Below are positions 49,549 through 58,093 of a stretch of DNA of 64,000 nt, piece by piece. The DNA lies in the NCBI RefSeq assembly GCF_020215645.1, contig NZ_CP084058.1, positions 5,146,001-5,210,000 of the forward strand. The letters are read 5' to 3'. Under the pieces are notes generated by a model that did not search any database, was not told the DNA's origin, and saw nothing but the letters and a program-made list of their open reading frames with translations. Source of the stretch: Nonomuraea gerenzanensis. Lineage in GTDB: Bacteria; Actinomycetota; Actinomycetes; Streptosporangiales; Streptosporangiaceae. The number at the start of each line of letters is the position of its first letter. The first letter of the stretch is position 1. The position numbers and the translations under genes were made by a program.

Positions 49549-52317
49549 ATGGCCTTGATCGAGCGGCAGGAAGAGTTGTCGTGCCTTGAGACGCTCATCG
49601 CCGGCGCGGCGCTGGGGGAAGGGAAGATCGCCCTCGTCGGCGGCCCGTCGGCGATGGGCAAGAGCGCGCTGCTCGACGCCCTGGCCGAGCGGGCGATCGA
49701 CGTGGGGGCCCTGGCGATCACGGCGACCGCGTCCAGGATGGAGCAGGGCCTGCAGCTCGGCGTGCTGCGCCAGCTCATCCAGGACGCGCCGCTCGTCCGG
49801 GCGGAGCGCGAGCGCGCCGACCGCCTGCTGGAGGAGGGCCGCAGGAGCGCCACCGAGCGCGCGGGCAGCGAGCTGCTGCTGGAGGAGCAGGTCGTGCACG
49901 CGCTGATCACGGTGCTGCTGGAGCAGTCGGAGCGCTACCCGCTGGTCATCCTCGTGGACGACGTGCACCACGCCGACCGGGCCTCGCTCATCTGCCTGGC
50001 CTACATGGCCCGCAGGGTCAGGGGCGCCAAGGCCGTGACGGTGTTCGCGCACAACGACGGCTTCCCGCACGACGACCTGCTCGGCGTCGAGGTGCCGCGC
50101 CTGCCGCACTGCCGGCGGCTGCGGCTGGCGCCGCTGTCGCGCCGGGGCGTGGCCGCGCTGATGGCGGGCCGCGTGGGCCTGGGCGCGGTGGACCGCTTCA
50201 TCGACGAGTGGTACGCGCTCAGCGGCGGCAACCCCCTGCTGGCCGGGGCGCTGGCCGAGGACCACCGCAGGTTCCTGCGCACCGCCGACGAGCCGCCGGC
50301 CGAGCCGGTCGTCGGCGAGCAGTTCGGCCAGGCCGTGCGCGAGTGCCTGCGGCGCGGCCATCCCCGTACCGCGCAGGTGGCGCAGGGCCTGGCCATCCTC
50401 GGCACGCGCGAGGGGCTGGAGGAGCTGCTCGGGCTGCCCGGCCTCGACGTCGGCAGGGAGCTGGACGCGATGGCGGCGATCGGCCTGCTGGACTGCGGCA
50501 CGTTCCGGCACGAGGCCGTCAGGTCGGCCGTCCTGGCCGGCACCGAGCTCGACCGGCGCCGCGAGCTGTATCGCGGCGCCGCCGAGCTGGCCTACACCCG
50601 GGGCCTGCCGCCCTGCGTCGTGGCCGGGCTGCTGCTGCACGCCACCCCGGTCGAGGCGTCCTGGGTGGTGCCCACGCTGGAGGAGGCCGCCATGATCGCG
50701 CTGCGCGAGGGCCGGGTCGAGGAGGCCATCTCCTACCTGAAGCTCGCCTGGCGCGAGTGCGCGGACGAGTCCCGCCGCGCCAAGATCATGACGATGCTCG
50801 TCCGCGCGCAGTGGCGGCTCAACCCCGCCGCGCCCGCCGGTCACCTGGACCTGCTCACCGAGGCCCTGACCAACGGCAGCCTGCGCGGCAGCGACGCGAT
50901 CGTGCTGGCCCGCGCGCTGCTGTGGCACGGGCGCTTCGAGGAGGCCCGCGAGGTGCTCGACCGGCTGACGGCGGAGATGGCCGCGGCCGACCACGAGACC
51001 CGCGCCGAGCTGCTGGTCACCCAGCTGTGGCTGCGCGCCACCCACCCGCCGCTGGTCGCCCGCACGCGTTACCCGCGCAAGGCGGACGTGCTGGCCGGCA
51101 TGGTGTCGGGGGCCGTCAGCAGGCGGATGGAGTCGACGCTGGCCCTGGCCGAGGTGGTCACCCGCGGCCCGCGCGAGTCCAGCCTGGCGACCGTCGAGCG
51201 CATCCTGGACAACACCCACCTGGATGAGATGTCCATGGACGTGGTGGAGAACTCGCTGCTCGCGCTCACCTACGCCGGCCGCTGCGGGCGCGCTGCCCCG
51301 CTGTGCGACCAGTTCAGCGCCGAGGCCTCGGCCCGGCAGGCGCCGAGCAGGCAGGCCAGGCTGGCCGCGATCCGCGCCGAGATCGCGATCAGGCAGGGCG
51401 ACCTGCCCGCCGCCGAGCGGCACGCCCGCACCGCGCTGGAGACGATCCCGATGAGCAGCTGGGGCGTGGCCATCGGCGGCCCGCTGGCCAGCATGATCAA
51501 CGCCCTCACGGCGATGGGCCGCCAGGACGCCGTGCGCGAGTACCTCGACCGCCCGGTGCCGAAGGCGATGTTCCAGACCAGGTACGGCCTGCACTACCTG
51601 CACGCCAGGGGACGCTACAACCTGGCCGCCGAGAGCTTCACGCTGGCCATCCACGACTTCCTGCGCTGCGGCGACCTGATGACGGCCTGGGGCCTCGACA
51701 ACCCCTCGATGATCCCGTGGCGGGCCGACGCGGGGGAGGCGTGCCTGCGCGTGGGCCAGGCGGCGGAGGCCATGGGGCTGGTCGAGGCCCACCTGGAGGC
51801 CTGCGACCACGCCGCGCACCGCGCCAGGGGCATCGGGCTGCGCCTGCGCGCCGCCGGCGCAGAGCCGCAGCGCCGCCCCGCCCTGCTCAGGCAGGCCACG
51901 GAGTACCTGCAACTGGCCGGCGACAAGTACGAGCTGGCCAGGGCCCTGTCCGACCTGGCCGAGGCCTACGACGCGCTGGGCGACAACAGGCGGGCGCTCA
52001 CCATCGCCGGCCGGGCCCTGGCCGCGGCGGAGGAGTGCCGGGCCGCCCCGATGATCAGCGCGCTGAGCCGGGCGACGGAGGCGGGCGACGTGCCCGCGCC
52101 GCTGCCCGGCACCGTGATCGACAAGCTGAGCGGGGCCGAGCGGCGGGTGGCGGCCCTGGCGGCGGCGGGATACGCCAACCACGAGATCGCCGACAAGCTC
52201 TACATCACGGTCAGCACGGTCGAGCAGCACCTGACCAAGACCTATCGCAAGCTCAACATCTCCGGCCGCGCCGACCTGCCCCTGATCCAGGAGTTCGGCA
52301 ACCACCCCCGGGCCTGA
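49549..52317 (+). CDS. LAL-type LuxR family transcriptional regulator
   Basis: A 922-aa large ATP-binding LuxR regulator. The Walker A GGPSAMGKSALLDAL is near residues 32-46, Walker B VILVDDVHHADRASL near 132-146, a TPR-like middle follows, and the C-terminal LuxR helix-turn-helix (LSGAERRVAALAAAGYANHEIADKLYITVSTVEQHLTKTYRKLNI) lies near 862-907. LALs are common pathway-specific activators. Together with the SARP it gives two candidate activators; either could recognise the shared 16-bp motif, but this cannot be decided from sequence. Confidence 0.93.
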   Translation: MALIERQEELSCLETLIAGAALGEGKIALVGGPSAMGKSALLDALAERAIDVGALAITATASRMEQGLQLGVLRQLIQDAPLVRAERERADRLLEEGRRSATERAGSELLLEEQVVHALITVLLEQSERYPLVILVDDVHHADRASLICLAYMARRVRGAKAVTVFAHNDGFPHDDLLGVEVPRLPHCRRLRLAPLSRRGVAALMAGRVGLGAVDRFIDEWYALSGGNPLLAGALAEDHRRFLRTADEPPAEPVVGEQFGQAVRECLRRGHPRTAQVAQGLAILGTREGLEELLGLPGLDVGRELDAMAAIGLLDCGTFRHEAVRSAVLAGTELDRRRELYRGAAELAYTRGLPPCVVAGLLLHATPVEASWVVPTLEEAAMIALREGRVEEAISYLKLAWRECADESRRAKIMTMLVRAQWRLNPAAPAGHLDLLTEALTNGSLRGSDAIVLARALLWHGRFEEAREVLDRLTAEMAAADHETRAELLVTQLWLRATHPPLVARTRYPRKADVLAGMVSGAVSRRMESTLALAEVVTRGPRESSLATVERILDNTHLDEMSMDVVENSLLALTYAGRCGRAAPLCDQFSAEASARQAPSRQARLAAIRAEIAIRQGDLPAAERHARTALETIPMSSWGVAIGGPLASMINALTAMGRQDAVREYLDRPVPKAMFQTRYGLHYLHARGRYNLAAESFTLAIHDFLRCGDLMTAWGLDNPSMIPWRADAGEACLRVGQAAEAMGLVEAHLEACDHAAHRARGIGLRLRAAGAEPQRRPALLRQATEYLQLAGDKYELARALSDLAEAYDALGDNRRALTIAGRALAAAEECRAAPMISALSRATEAGDVPAPLPGTVIDKLSGAERRVAALAAAGYANHEIADKLYITVSTVEQHLTKTYRKLNISGRADLPLIQEFGNHPRA

Positions 52318-52352
52318 CGGCAGGGCATGCGGGAAGTTGCCGCCGTCCGCCC

Positions 52353-52580
52353 GTGCGGGTGATCGTCGATGGTATGGAGCTGACCGTGGTGCGGGGCAGG
52401 GCGACCCCCGAGGAACTGGAAGCGATCGCCGCGGCCATCGTCCGGTGCGTGGCGCGCGGGAACGGCGATCGCGGCACGCGGTGGGCCGAGTCAGGCCGGC
52501 CGGCGCGCGGGCCGCTGCCTCCGGGCGGCCGCGACGGGTGGCGGCTGAGCGGCTGGGCGGCCGGGCGCGATCTGTGGTGA
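52353..52580 (+). CDS. Acyl-CoA carboxylase epsilon subunit
   Basis: A 75-aa protein with the pattern of the small epsilon subunit of actinobacterial acyl-CoA carboxylases: MELTVVRGRATPEELEAIAAAIV near the start and DGWRLSGW near the end (family: V.RG.PT.EELAAL ... W..S). GTG 52353 or ATG 52374 could be the start. Epsilon subunits stabilise the beta subunit of acetyl/propionyl-CoA carboxylases that supply malonyl-CoA, the only extender the PKSE needs. No beta subunit is in the window, so it may pair with a genomic copy or one beyond the edge. The following frame starts on its stop (GTGA). Confidence 0.6.
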   Translation: MRVIVDGMELTVVRGRATPEELEAIAAAIVRCVARGNGDRGTRWAESGRPARGPLPPGGRDGWRLSGWAAGRDLW

Positions 52581-53035
52581 ACACCGCTGGGCGGCCGGGC
52601 GGCCGGGGGCGCGGGACGGCGAGGGCCGAAGCACAGCCGGCGGGCTTCGCCGACACCGTCATCGGCGGCACCGTGACCGACATCCTGCTCGGCGAGGGCG
52701 CCGGCGAGCGGCCCCTCGCGGGCGTCGGCGTCATCGGCCTGGCCCTGCTCTACCTGGGCCTGGCCGCGATCGGCCCGGTGCCCGCCCCGTTCGCCCGCGC
52801 GCCGCGCGCCCGCCCCTTCCCGCTGTTGCGCCACCTGCTCAGGCACGCGGCGGACAGCGCTGGGCGACGTCGTGCTCATGGCGGTGCTGTTCCTCATCGT
52901 GGCGCGGTTCGGCGGCGGCCCGCAGCCGGCGCCGCAGGCGACCGCCGCCCCCTGATCGTGGCGGGCGTGTTCACCTTCCTGTACCGGGACCTGCGGCTGC
53001 TGGCCGCAGGGAGATCATCCCCCGGTACCCCGTAG
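52577..53035 (+). pseudogene. Broken small membrane-protein gene
   Basis: The frame starting at GTG 52577 (overlapping the upstream stop) reads a plausible protein with a hydrophobic segment PLAGVGVIGLALLYLGLAAIG up to about 52860. There the protein-like reading jumps to the +1 frame (ALGDVVLMAVLFLIVARFGG, ending at TGA 52953), while the original frame turns into Arg/Gly-rich noise before regaining a hydrophobic FTFLYRDLRLL. This fits one or two frameshifts, real or from sequencing error. The family is not recognised. Confidence 0.35.
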
Positions 53036-53059
53036 CGCCGTGGTCCTAAGGAGACGACC

Positions 53060-54025
53060 ATGTCAACATTGCTCGGCTCGCTGCGCAGGCTCGTCCTGGC
53101 CCCCTCCCTGGAGGAGGTGAGCTTCGCCGGGCGCGGCTTCCCCGGCACGCCCACGGCGGCGACGGCCCGCCTGGAGGCGATCCCCCAGGCCGTGGTGTGC
53201 GGCTTCGAGTGGGGGATCGACGCGCGTGACCAGGGGGAGGTGGAGCGCAGGCTCGCCCTGGTCGACCCGGAGTTGCGCGGCTTCGCCTACGAGGGCGCGA
53301 CGATGGCGTTCACCGTACGCGACGTCATGCCGGGCGGAGGCGCGCACCGCACCCGTGACCTGCTGCTCGGCCCCGGGCAGCCGCACATCTTCCTGGCCTA
53401 CATCGGCATCGGCTTCGCCATGGCCCGGCTGCCCAGGCCGCTGTGGAAGAAGGTGCTGCCCGACCTGGCCGGCACGCCGTACCACCCCACGATGAGCTGG
53501 CTGGCCGTCGACGGTTACGGCTTCGACCTGGCCTACTTCCACACCCGGACGTGGGTGCGGGAGCAGCGGGTGCCGGAGCCGTACCCGTGGCTGGGCGAGC
53601 CCGGCTACTTCCCGCGCGCCGTGGACCAGGGCATCGGCCGCGCGCTGTGGTTCATCCACGGCGCGCGGACCGGCGAGGTTTCGGCGGCGGTGCGTGCCTT
53701 CGCCGCGCACCGGCAGCCCGACCTGTGGAGCGGCGTCGGCCTGGCCGCGACGTTCGCGGGCGGCTGCGACGGCGCGGCGCTGGACGCGCTGTGCGCGGAG
53801 GCGGGCGAGCACCGGGCGCACCTGGCGCAGGGATCGGTGTTCGCGGTGAAGGCGCGCCATTACGCGGGATTCCTGCCCGCGCACAGCGAAGCGGCGGGTG
53901 CGGTGCTCACCGGCCTTTCCGTGGCCGATACCGTCGCGCTCGCCGACGGCACCGCCGGCGACGATTACGAAATCTGGCGCGGCCGTATCCGCGCGCATTT
54001 CTCCACGGAGAAAGCCGGCCGCTGA
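53060..54025 (+). CDS. unbL: Enediyne DUF1702 (UnbL-like) protein, copy 1
   Basis: A 321-aa DUF1702 protein. Landmarks shared with its downstream paralogue are RGF near residue 25, GFAYEGA, YIGIGFAMARLPR, VDGYGF..AYFHTR, AVDQGIGRALWF, and the C-terminal W..RI. DUF1702/UnbL is one of three conserved proteins of unknown reaction (UnbL, UnbV, UnbU) that accompany PKSE in enediyne clusters and seem needed to turn the polyene into the core. No signal peptide or membrane segment. ATG 53060 with an aaggaga site. Confidence 0.9.
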   Translation: MSTLLGSLRRLVLAPSLEEVSFAGRGFPGTPTAATARLEAIPQAVVCGFEWGIDARDQGEVERRLALVDPELRGFAYEGATMAFTVRDVMPGGGAHRTRDLLLGPGQPHIFLAYIGIGFAMARLPRPLWKKVLPDLAGTPYHPTMSWLAVDGYGFDLAYFHTRTWVREQRVPEPYPWLGEPGYFPRAVDQGIGRALWFIHGARTGEVSAAVRAFAAHRQPDLWSGVGLAATFAGGCDGAALDALCAEAGEHRAHLAQGSVFAVKARHYAGFLPAHSEAAGAVLTGLSVADTVALADGTAGDDYEIWRGRIRAHFSTEKAGR

Positions 54026-54102
54026 CCGCATTTCGTCCCCTGGCAGGACGGGTGGCTTGACGCTGCGCTGAAACGCCCTCTGAGCTGAGCAAATCCGAAG
54101 TT

Positions 54103-54117
54103 GTCCGATTGTCGGAC
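54103..54117. promoter_or_regulatory. Palindrome in the core-cassette promoter region
   Basis: GTCCGA-TTG-TCGGAC, a perfect 6-bp inverted repeat with a 3-bp centre, lies 52 bp upstream of the second DUF1702 start, in the only sizeable gap (144 bp) of the core block. It may be an operator for the unbL2-unbV-unbU-pksE-tebC operon. The shared 16-bp motif is absent here. Confidence 0.45.
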
Positions 54118-54169
54118 CGGATGTGCTAATTGGTAGGGGTTTATCTGACCACAAGGTTGGAGGGCGATT

Positions 54170-55162
54170 TTGGCCAGTGTGTTGCGGTCACTGAGGAAGA
54201 GAATTCTGACGCCCCACATCCGGGAGACCACGCTCGAAAGACGCGGTTTCCCGGTGAAGAACGCGGCGGCCAAAGAATTGCTGGAGACCGTCGGCGAGAG
54301 CTTTCTCGCCGGCTACGCCCACGCGGTGGAGTCGGGCAGCCTCGCCGAGGCCGAGCAGCGGCTGGAGCAGGTGCCGGCCAGGTTCAAGGGCTTCGCCTAC
54401 GAGGGCGCGGGCATGGGCTTCGCCGTCCTGGACTGCCTGGCCTTCTCCGACCTGCGCAGGACCCGCCGGTTCCTGAGCGGCGCGGGCGACAGGCACAACT
54501 ACATGATCTACGTCGGGATCGGGTGGGCCATGGCGCGGCTGCCCCGCTTCCTGTGGCCGTCGAGCCGCCGGCTCGACCCGCTGCTGCTGTGGCTCGTGCA
54601 CGACGGCTACGGCTTCCACCAGGCCTACTTCCACACCCGGCGCTACGTGCACGAGCAGTACCGGGAGCCACGCTTCTCCTGGCCCGCCGGCTACGAGAGC
54701 TACGCGTCCCGGGCCGTGGACCAGGGCATCGGCCGCGCCCTGTGGTTCGTCGGCGGCACGGACGTGGACCGGGTCACCGCCCTGATCGACGGCTTCCCCG
54801 CGGCCCGCAGGCCCGACCTGTACGCGGGGACGGGCCTGGCCGCCACCTACGCCGGCGGCGCCCCCGAGTCCGAGCTGCGCGAGCTGCGCAGGCGGGCCGG
54901 TGACCACGCGCCCCAGCTCGCCCAGGGCAGCGCCTTCGCCGCCGAGGCCAGGATCCGCGCCGACCTGCTGTGCCCGCACAACGAGCTGGCCGCGCACGTG
55001 CTGTGCGGCACGAGCGCGCTGCGGGCGGCCACGCTGTGCCGGGAGACGCGGCCCGGCTCCCAGGAGCTGGCCGCCCAGACGCCCGGCGCCCCGCCCGCGT
55101 ACGAGACGTGGCGCGCGCGCATCGCCGACAGTCTTCACTCCCTTGGAGGTGTTACCCCGTGA
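54170..55162 (+). CDS. unbL: Enediyne DUF1702 (UnbL-like) protein, copy 2
   Basis: A 330-aa paralogue of the upstream gene, with GFAYEGAGMGFAVLD, YVGIGWAMARLPRFLW, VHDGYGFHQAYFHTRRYV and SRAVDQGIGRALWFVGG. The start is an unusual TTG at 54170, supported by a GGAGGG site and by alignment with copy 1 (SVLRSLRKRILTPHI against STLLGSLRRLVLAPS). The stop overlaps the unbV GTG start (GTGA). It heads the tightly coupled core operon. The reaction is unknown for the family. Confidence 0.9.
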   Translation: MASVLRSLRKRILTPHIRETTLERRGFPVKNAAAKELLETVGESFLAGYAHAVESGSLAEAEQRLEQVPARFKGFAYEGAGMGFAVLDCLAFSDLRRTRRFLSGAGDRHNYMIYVGIGWAMARLPRFLWPSSRRLDPLLLWLVHDGYGFHQAYFHTRRYVHEQYREPRFSWPAGYESYASRAVDQGIGRALWFVGGTDVDRVTALIDGFPAARRPDLYAGTGLAATYAGGAPESELRELRRRAGDHAPQLAQGSAFAAEARIRADLLCPHNELAAHVLCGTSALRAATLCRETRPGSQELAAQTPGAPPAYETWRARIADSLHSLGGVTP

Positions 55163-57114
55163 CAGTGGTGGCCGCATGGCTGCGCAGGCAGCTCGCGGGC
55201 GTGATCGCCCTGATCCTGATGATCGCCGTGTTCCTCGTGGGCCGCCCGACCTTCGCGTCGCAGGCGGACAGGGAGCACCTGTCGGGCGCGTACGGCTTCG
55301 CGCCCATGAGCATCGCGATGCCGGGCGGGGCGCCCCAGCAGACGATCCGCAAGGTGAACCAGGCCTACAAGCACATCGACGCGTGGATCTCCTCGGTCGG
55401 CGCGGCGATCGCCATGAACGACCTCGACGGCAACGGCCGCGACGACGACCTCGTCATCGTGGACACCCGTACCGACCAGGTGGTCGTCACCCCGGTCCCC
55501 GGCCAGGGCACCGCCAGGTACCAGCCGTTCGCGCTGTCACTGGGCGCCCTGCCCGTGAACGAGGCGATGGCGCCCATGGGCGCAGTCCCCGCCGACTACA
55601 ACCAGGACGGCAGGACGGACCTGCTGGTCTACTGGTGGGGCCGCACGCCGACGCTGCACCTGCAGCGCTCGACCGCGACCACGCTCGACGCGGCGGCCTT
55701 CCAGGCGAGCGAGCTGGTGCCCGGCCCCGCGGGCGGCGAGTACCGCGGCGAGCTGTGGAACAGCAACGTGGCCACGGTCGCCGACTTCGACGGCGACGGC
55801 CGGCCCGACGTCTTCGTCGGCAACTACTTCCCCGACGGCAGCCCGGTGCTCGACAGCCGCGTCAACGGGGGCGTCGAGATGAACGACTCGCTGTCCAACG
55901 CCGTCAACGGCGGCCGCAACTACTTCTTCCGCTGGACGGCGGGCACCTCCGGCGACCGGCCCACCGCGAGCTTCACCAGGCTCGACGACGTGCTGCCCGC
56001 CGACCTGTCCACCGGCTGGGAGCTCGGCGCGACCTCGGTCGACCTCGACGGCGACACGCTGCCCGAGCTGATGCTGAACAACGACTTCGGCCACGACCAC
56101 CTGCTCTACAACACCTCCAGGCCCGGCTCGATCTCCTTCACCCGGGTCCAGGCCACGCGCGGCCCCGGCGTGCCCAAGTCCAAGATCCTCGGCAACGACT
56201 CCTTCAAGGGCATGGGCTCCGACGCCGGCGACTTCAACCACGACGGCATCTACGACTTCTTCGTCAGCAACATCACCACGCCGTTCGGCATCCAGGAGAG
56301 CAACTTCCAGTTCATCTCCACGGCCAGGAACAAGCAGGACCTGCGGGCCCAGCTCAAGAGCGGCGGCGCCCCCTGGGACGACCTCAGCGCCGAGCTGCGC
56401 ACCGCCTGGTCGGGCTGGGGCTGGGACCCCAAGATCGAGGACTTCGACAACGACGGCGAGCTGGAGATCGTCCAGGCGACCGGCTTCGTCAAGGGCGACG
56501 TCAACCGCTGGCCGCCGCTGCAGGAGCTGGCCGCGGCCAACGACCAGATCACCAGCAACCCCAAGTCCTGGCCCAACGTCACCCAGGGCGGCGACATCGC
56601 CGGCAGCCAGCACCTGGCGTTCTTCGCGCCCGACGGCAACGGCCGCTACGCCGACCTGTCCCGGGAGCTCGGGCTGGCCGTGCCGGTGCCCACCCGCGGC
56701 ATCGCGACCGGTGACGCCAACGGCGACGGCCTGATCGACTTCGCCGTGGCGCGGCAGTTCGACGCGCCGGTCTTCTACCAGAACACCAGCACCTCCAAGG
56801 GCGCCTTCCTCGGGCTGCGGCTGACCCACGAGGACCCCGCGGCCGAGCCGGGCACCGGCTCGCCGGTGATCGGCGCGCAGGCCACCGTCACCACCCCGGA
56901 CGGGCGCGTCCACGTCGGCCGGGTGGACGGCGGCAGCGGCCACTCCGGCAAGCGCGCGCACGCCATCCACCTCGGCCTGGGCCAGAACGTGACAGGCCCG
57001 CTCAAAGTGCACCTGACCTGGCGCGACCGCACCGGACAGCCGCGCAGCCAGGACCTCCAGCTCACCCCCGGCTGGCACGCCGTCCAGCTCGGCACGTCCG
57101 CGAAGGAGAAGTGA
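55159..57114 (+). CDS. unbV: Enediyne UnbV protein (FG-GAP/ASPIC-UnbV)
   Basis: A 651-aa protein. Residues 8-28 (LRRQLAGVIALILMIAVFLVG) form a signal/anchor, so the rest is probably outside the membrane. At least seven Asp-rich loops of the type DxDGDGRPD (for example DLDGNGRDDD, DYNQDGRTD, DFDGDGRPD, DFNHDGIYD, DFDNDGELE, DANGDGLID) indicate a calcium-binding FG-GAP beta-propeller. The C-terminus (GAQATVTTPDGRVHVGRVDGGSGH...HLGLG) is the ASPIC/UnbV domain. It is conserved in all enediyne clusters and required in those tested; its reaction is not established. Confidence 0.95.
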   Translation: MTVVAAWLRRQLAGVIALILMIAVFLVGRPTFASQADREHLSGAYGFAPMSIAMPGGAPQQTIRKVNQAYKHIDAWISSVGAAIAMNDLDGNGRDDDLVIVDTRTDQVVVTPVPGQGTARYQPFALSLGALPVNEAMAPMGAVPADYNQDGRTDLLVYWWGRTPTLHLQRSTATTLDAAAFQASELVPGPAGGEYRGELWNSNVATVADFDGDGRPDVFVGNYFPDGSPVLDSRVNGGVEMNDSLSNAVNGGRNYFFRWTAGTSGDRPTASFTRLDDVLPADLSTGWELGATSVDLDGDTLPELMLNNDFGHDHLLYNTSRPGSISFTRVQATRGPGVPKSKILGNDSFKGMGSDAGDFNHDGIYDFFVSNITTPFGIQESNFQFISTARNKQDLRAQLKSGGAPWDDLSAELRTAWSGWGWDPKIEDFDNDGELEIVQATGFVKGDVNRWPPLQELAAANDQITSNPKSWPNVTQGGDIAGSQHLAFFAPDGNGRYADLSRELGLAVPVPTRGIATGDANGDGLIDFAVARQFDAPVFYQNTSTSKGAFLGLRLTHEDPAAEPGTGSPVIGAQATVTTPDGRVHVGRVDGGSGHSGKRAHAIHLGLGQNVTGPLKVHLTWRDRTGQPRSQDLQLTPGWHAVQLGTSAKEK

Positions 57115-57118
57115 CGAC

Positions 57119-58093
57119 ATGGCAGACAAGGCGGTCACCACCAAGCCGGGTCACGATCCCAAGGTCATCACCGCGCTGCGCAGGTTCGCCATCTCCATCA
57201 CGGTGTTCAACATCCTCGGCTACACCTGGTTCGGCTTCGAGCAGCCGTGGACCTGGCCGTTCGTGGCGCTGGCCACCGGCTACACCGTCGAGATCGTGCT
57301 GGAGGTCATCGGCGCCCGGTCGGAGGGCAGGGCGCCGCGGTTCCTCGGCAACGGCCCGCGCGGCCTCATGGAGTTCCTCCTGCCCGCGCACATCACCTCG
57401 ATCGCCCTCAACATGCTGACCTACGTCAACGACCAGGTGCTGGTCATGATGTTCGGCGTCACCGTCGCCGTCGGCGCCAAGTGGGTGCTCAGGGCGCCGG
57501 TCCGCGGCCGGCTGCGGCACTTCATGAACCCCTCCAACCTCGGCATCGCGGTGATCCTGCTCGTCTTCCCCTGGGCCAGCATCGCGCCGCCGTACCACTT
57601 CACCGAGAACGTCTACAACCCCATCGACTGGATCATCCCCGCGATCATCATCGTCGGCGGCACCATGCTCAACGGCAAGCTGACCAACCGGATGTGGCTG
57701 ATCGGCGCCTGGGTGGGCGGCTACGCGCTGCAGGCGATCGTACGCGGGCTCGTCATCGACGACATCTCCATCCTGGGCGGCCTGTCGATGATGACCGGGG
57801 TGGCGTTCATCCTCTTCACCAACTACATGATCACCGACCCGGGCACCACGCCGTCCAGGCCGCTGTCCCAGGTGGCCTTCGGCGGCGGCGTCGCCCTCGT
57901 CTACGGCCTGCTGATGGGCATGAACATCCCCTACGGGATCTTCTTCGCCACGGCGGCCGTCTGCCTGATCCGCGGCGCCTTCCTGTGGTCGCTGCACATC
58001 GTGAACCAGGCCAGGACGCTGGACGCCGCCAGGGTGACCGCGGCGGCCGAGCAGGCGGTCGCCGCCTCAGGGAGAGAGGTCGCGAAAGCATGA
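57119..58093 (+). CDS. unbU: Enediyne UnbU membrane protein (RnfD/NqrB-like)
   Basis: A 324-aa polytopic protein with about eight to nine hydrophobic segments. The C-terminal FTNYMITDPGTTPSRPLSQVAFGGGVALVYGLLM resembles the (A)TDP.(T/S)(S/T)P signature of NqrB/RnfD subunits of ion-pumping flavoprotein complexes. In RnfD a flavin is bound covalently at a separate Thr, which I cannot place here. The similarity suggests electron transfer at the membrane for core maturation (inference). Coupled to unbV (4 bp gap) and pksE (ATGA overlap). Confidence 0.92.
   Translation: MADKAVTTKPGHDPKVITALRRFAISITVFNILGYTWFGFEQPWTWPFVALATGYTVEIVLEVIGARSEGRAPRFLGNGPRGLMEFLLPAHITSIALNMLTYVNDQVLVMMFGVTVAVGAKWVLRAPVRGRLRHFMNPSNLGIAVILLVFPWASIAPPYHFTENVYNPIDWIIPAIIIVGGTMLNGKLTNRMWLIGAWVGGYALQAIVRGLVIDDISILGGLSMMTGVAFILFTNYMITDPGTTPSRPLSQVAFGGGVALVYGLLMGMNIPYGIFFATAAVCLIRGAFLWSLHIVNQARTLDAARVTAAAEQAVAASGREVAKA

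Noticed and set aside
49507..52734. A 1075-codon minus-strand frame opposite the LuxR regulator
   Set aside because: A shadow of the regulator gene; no protein-like pattern.
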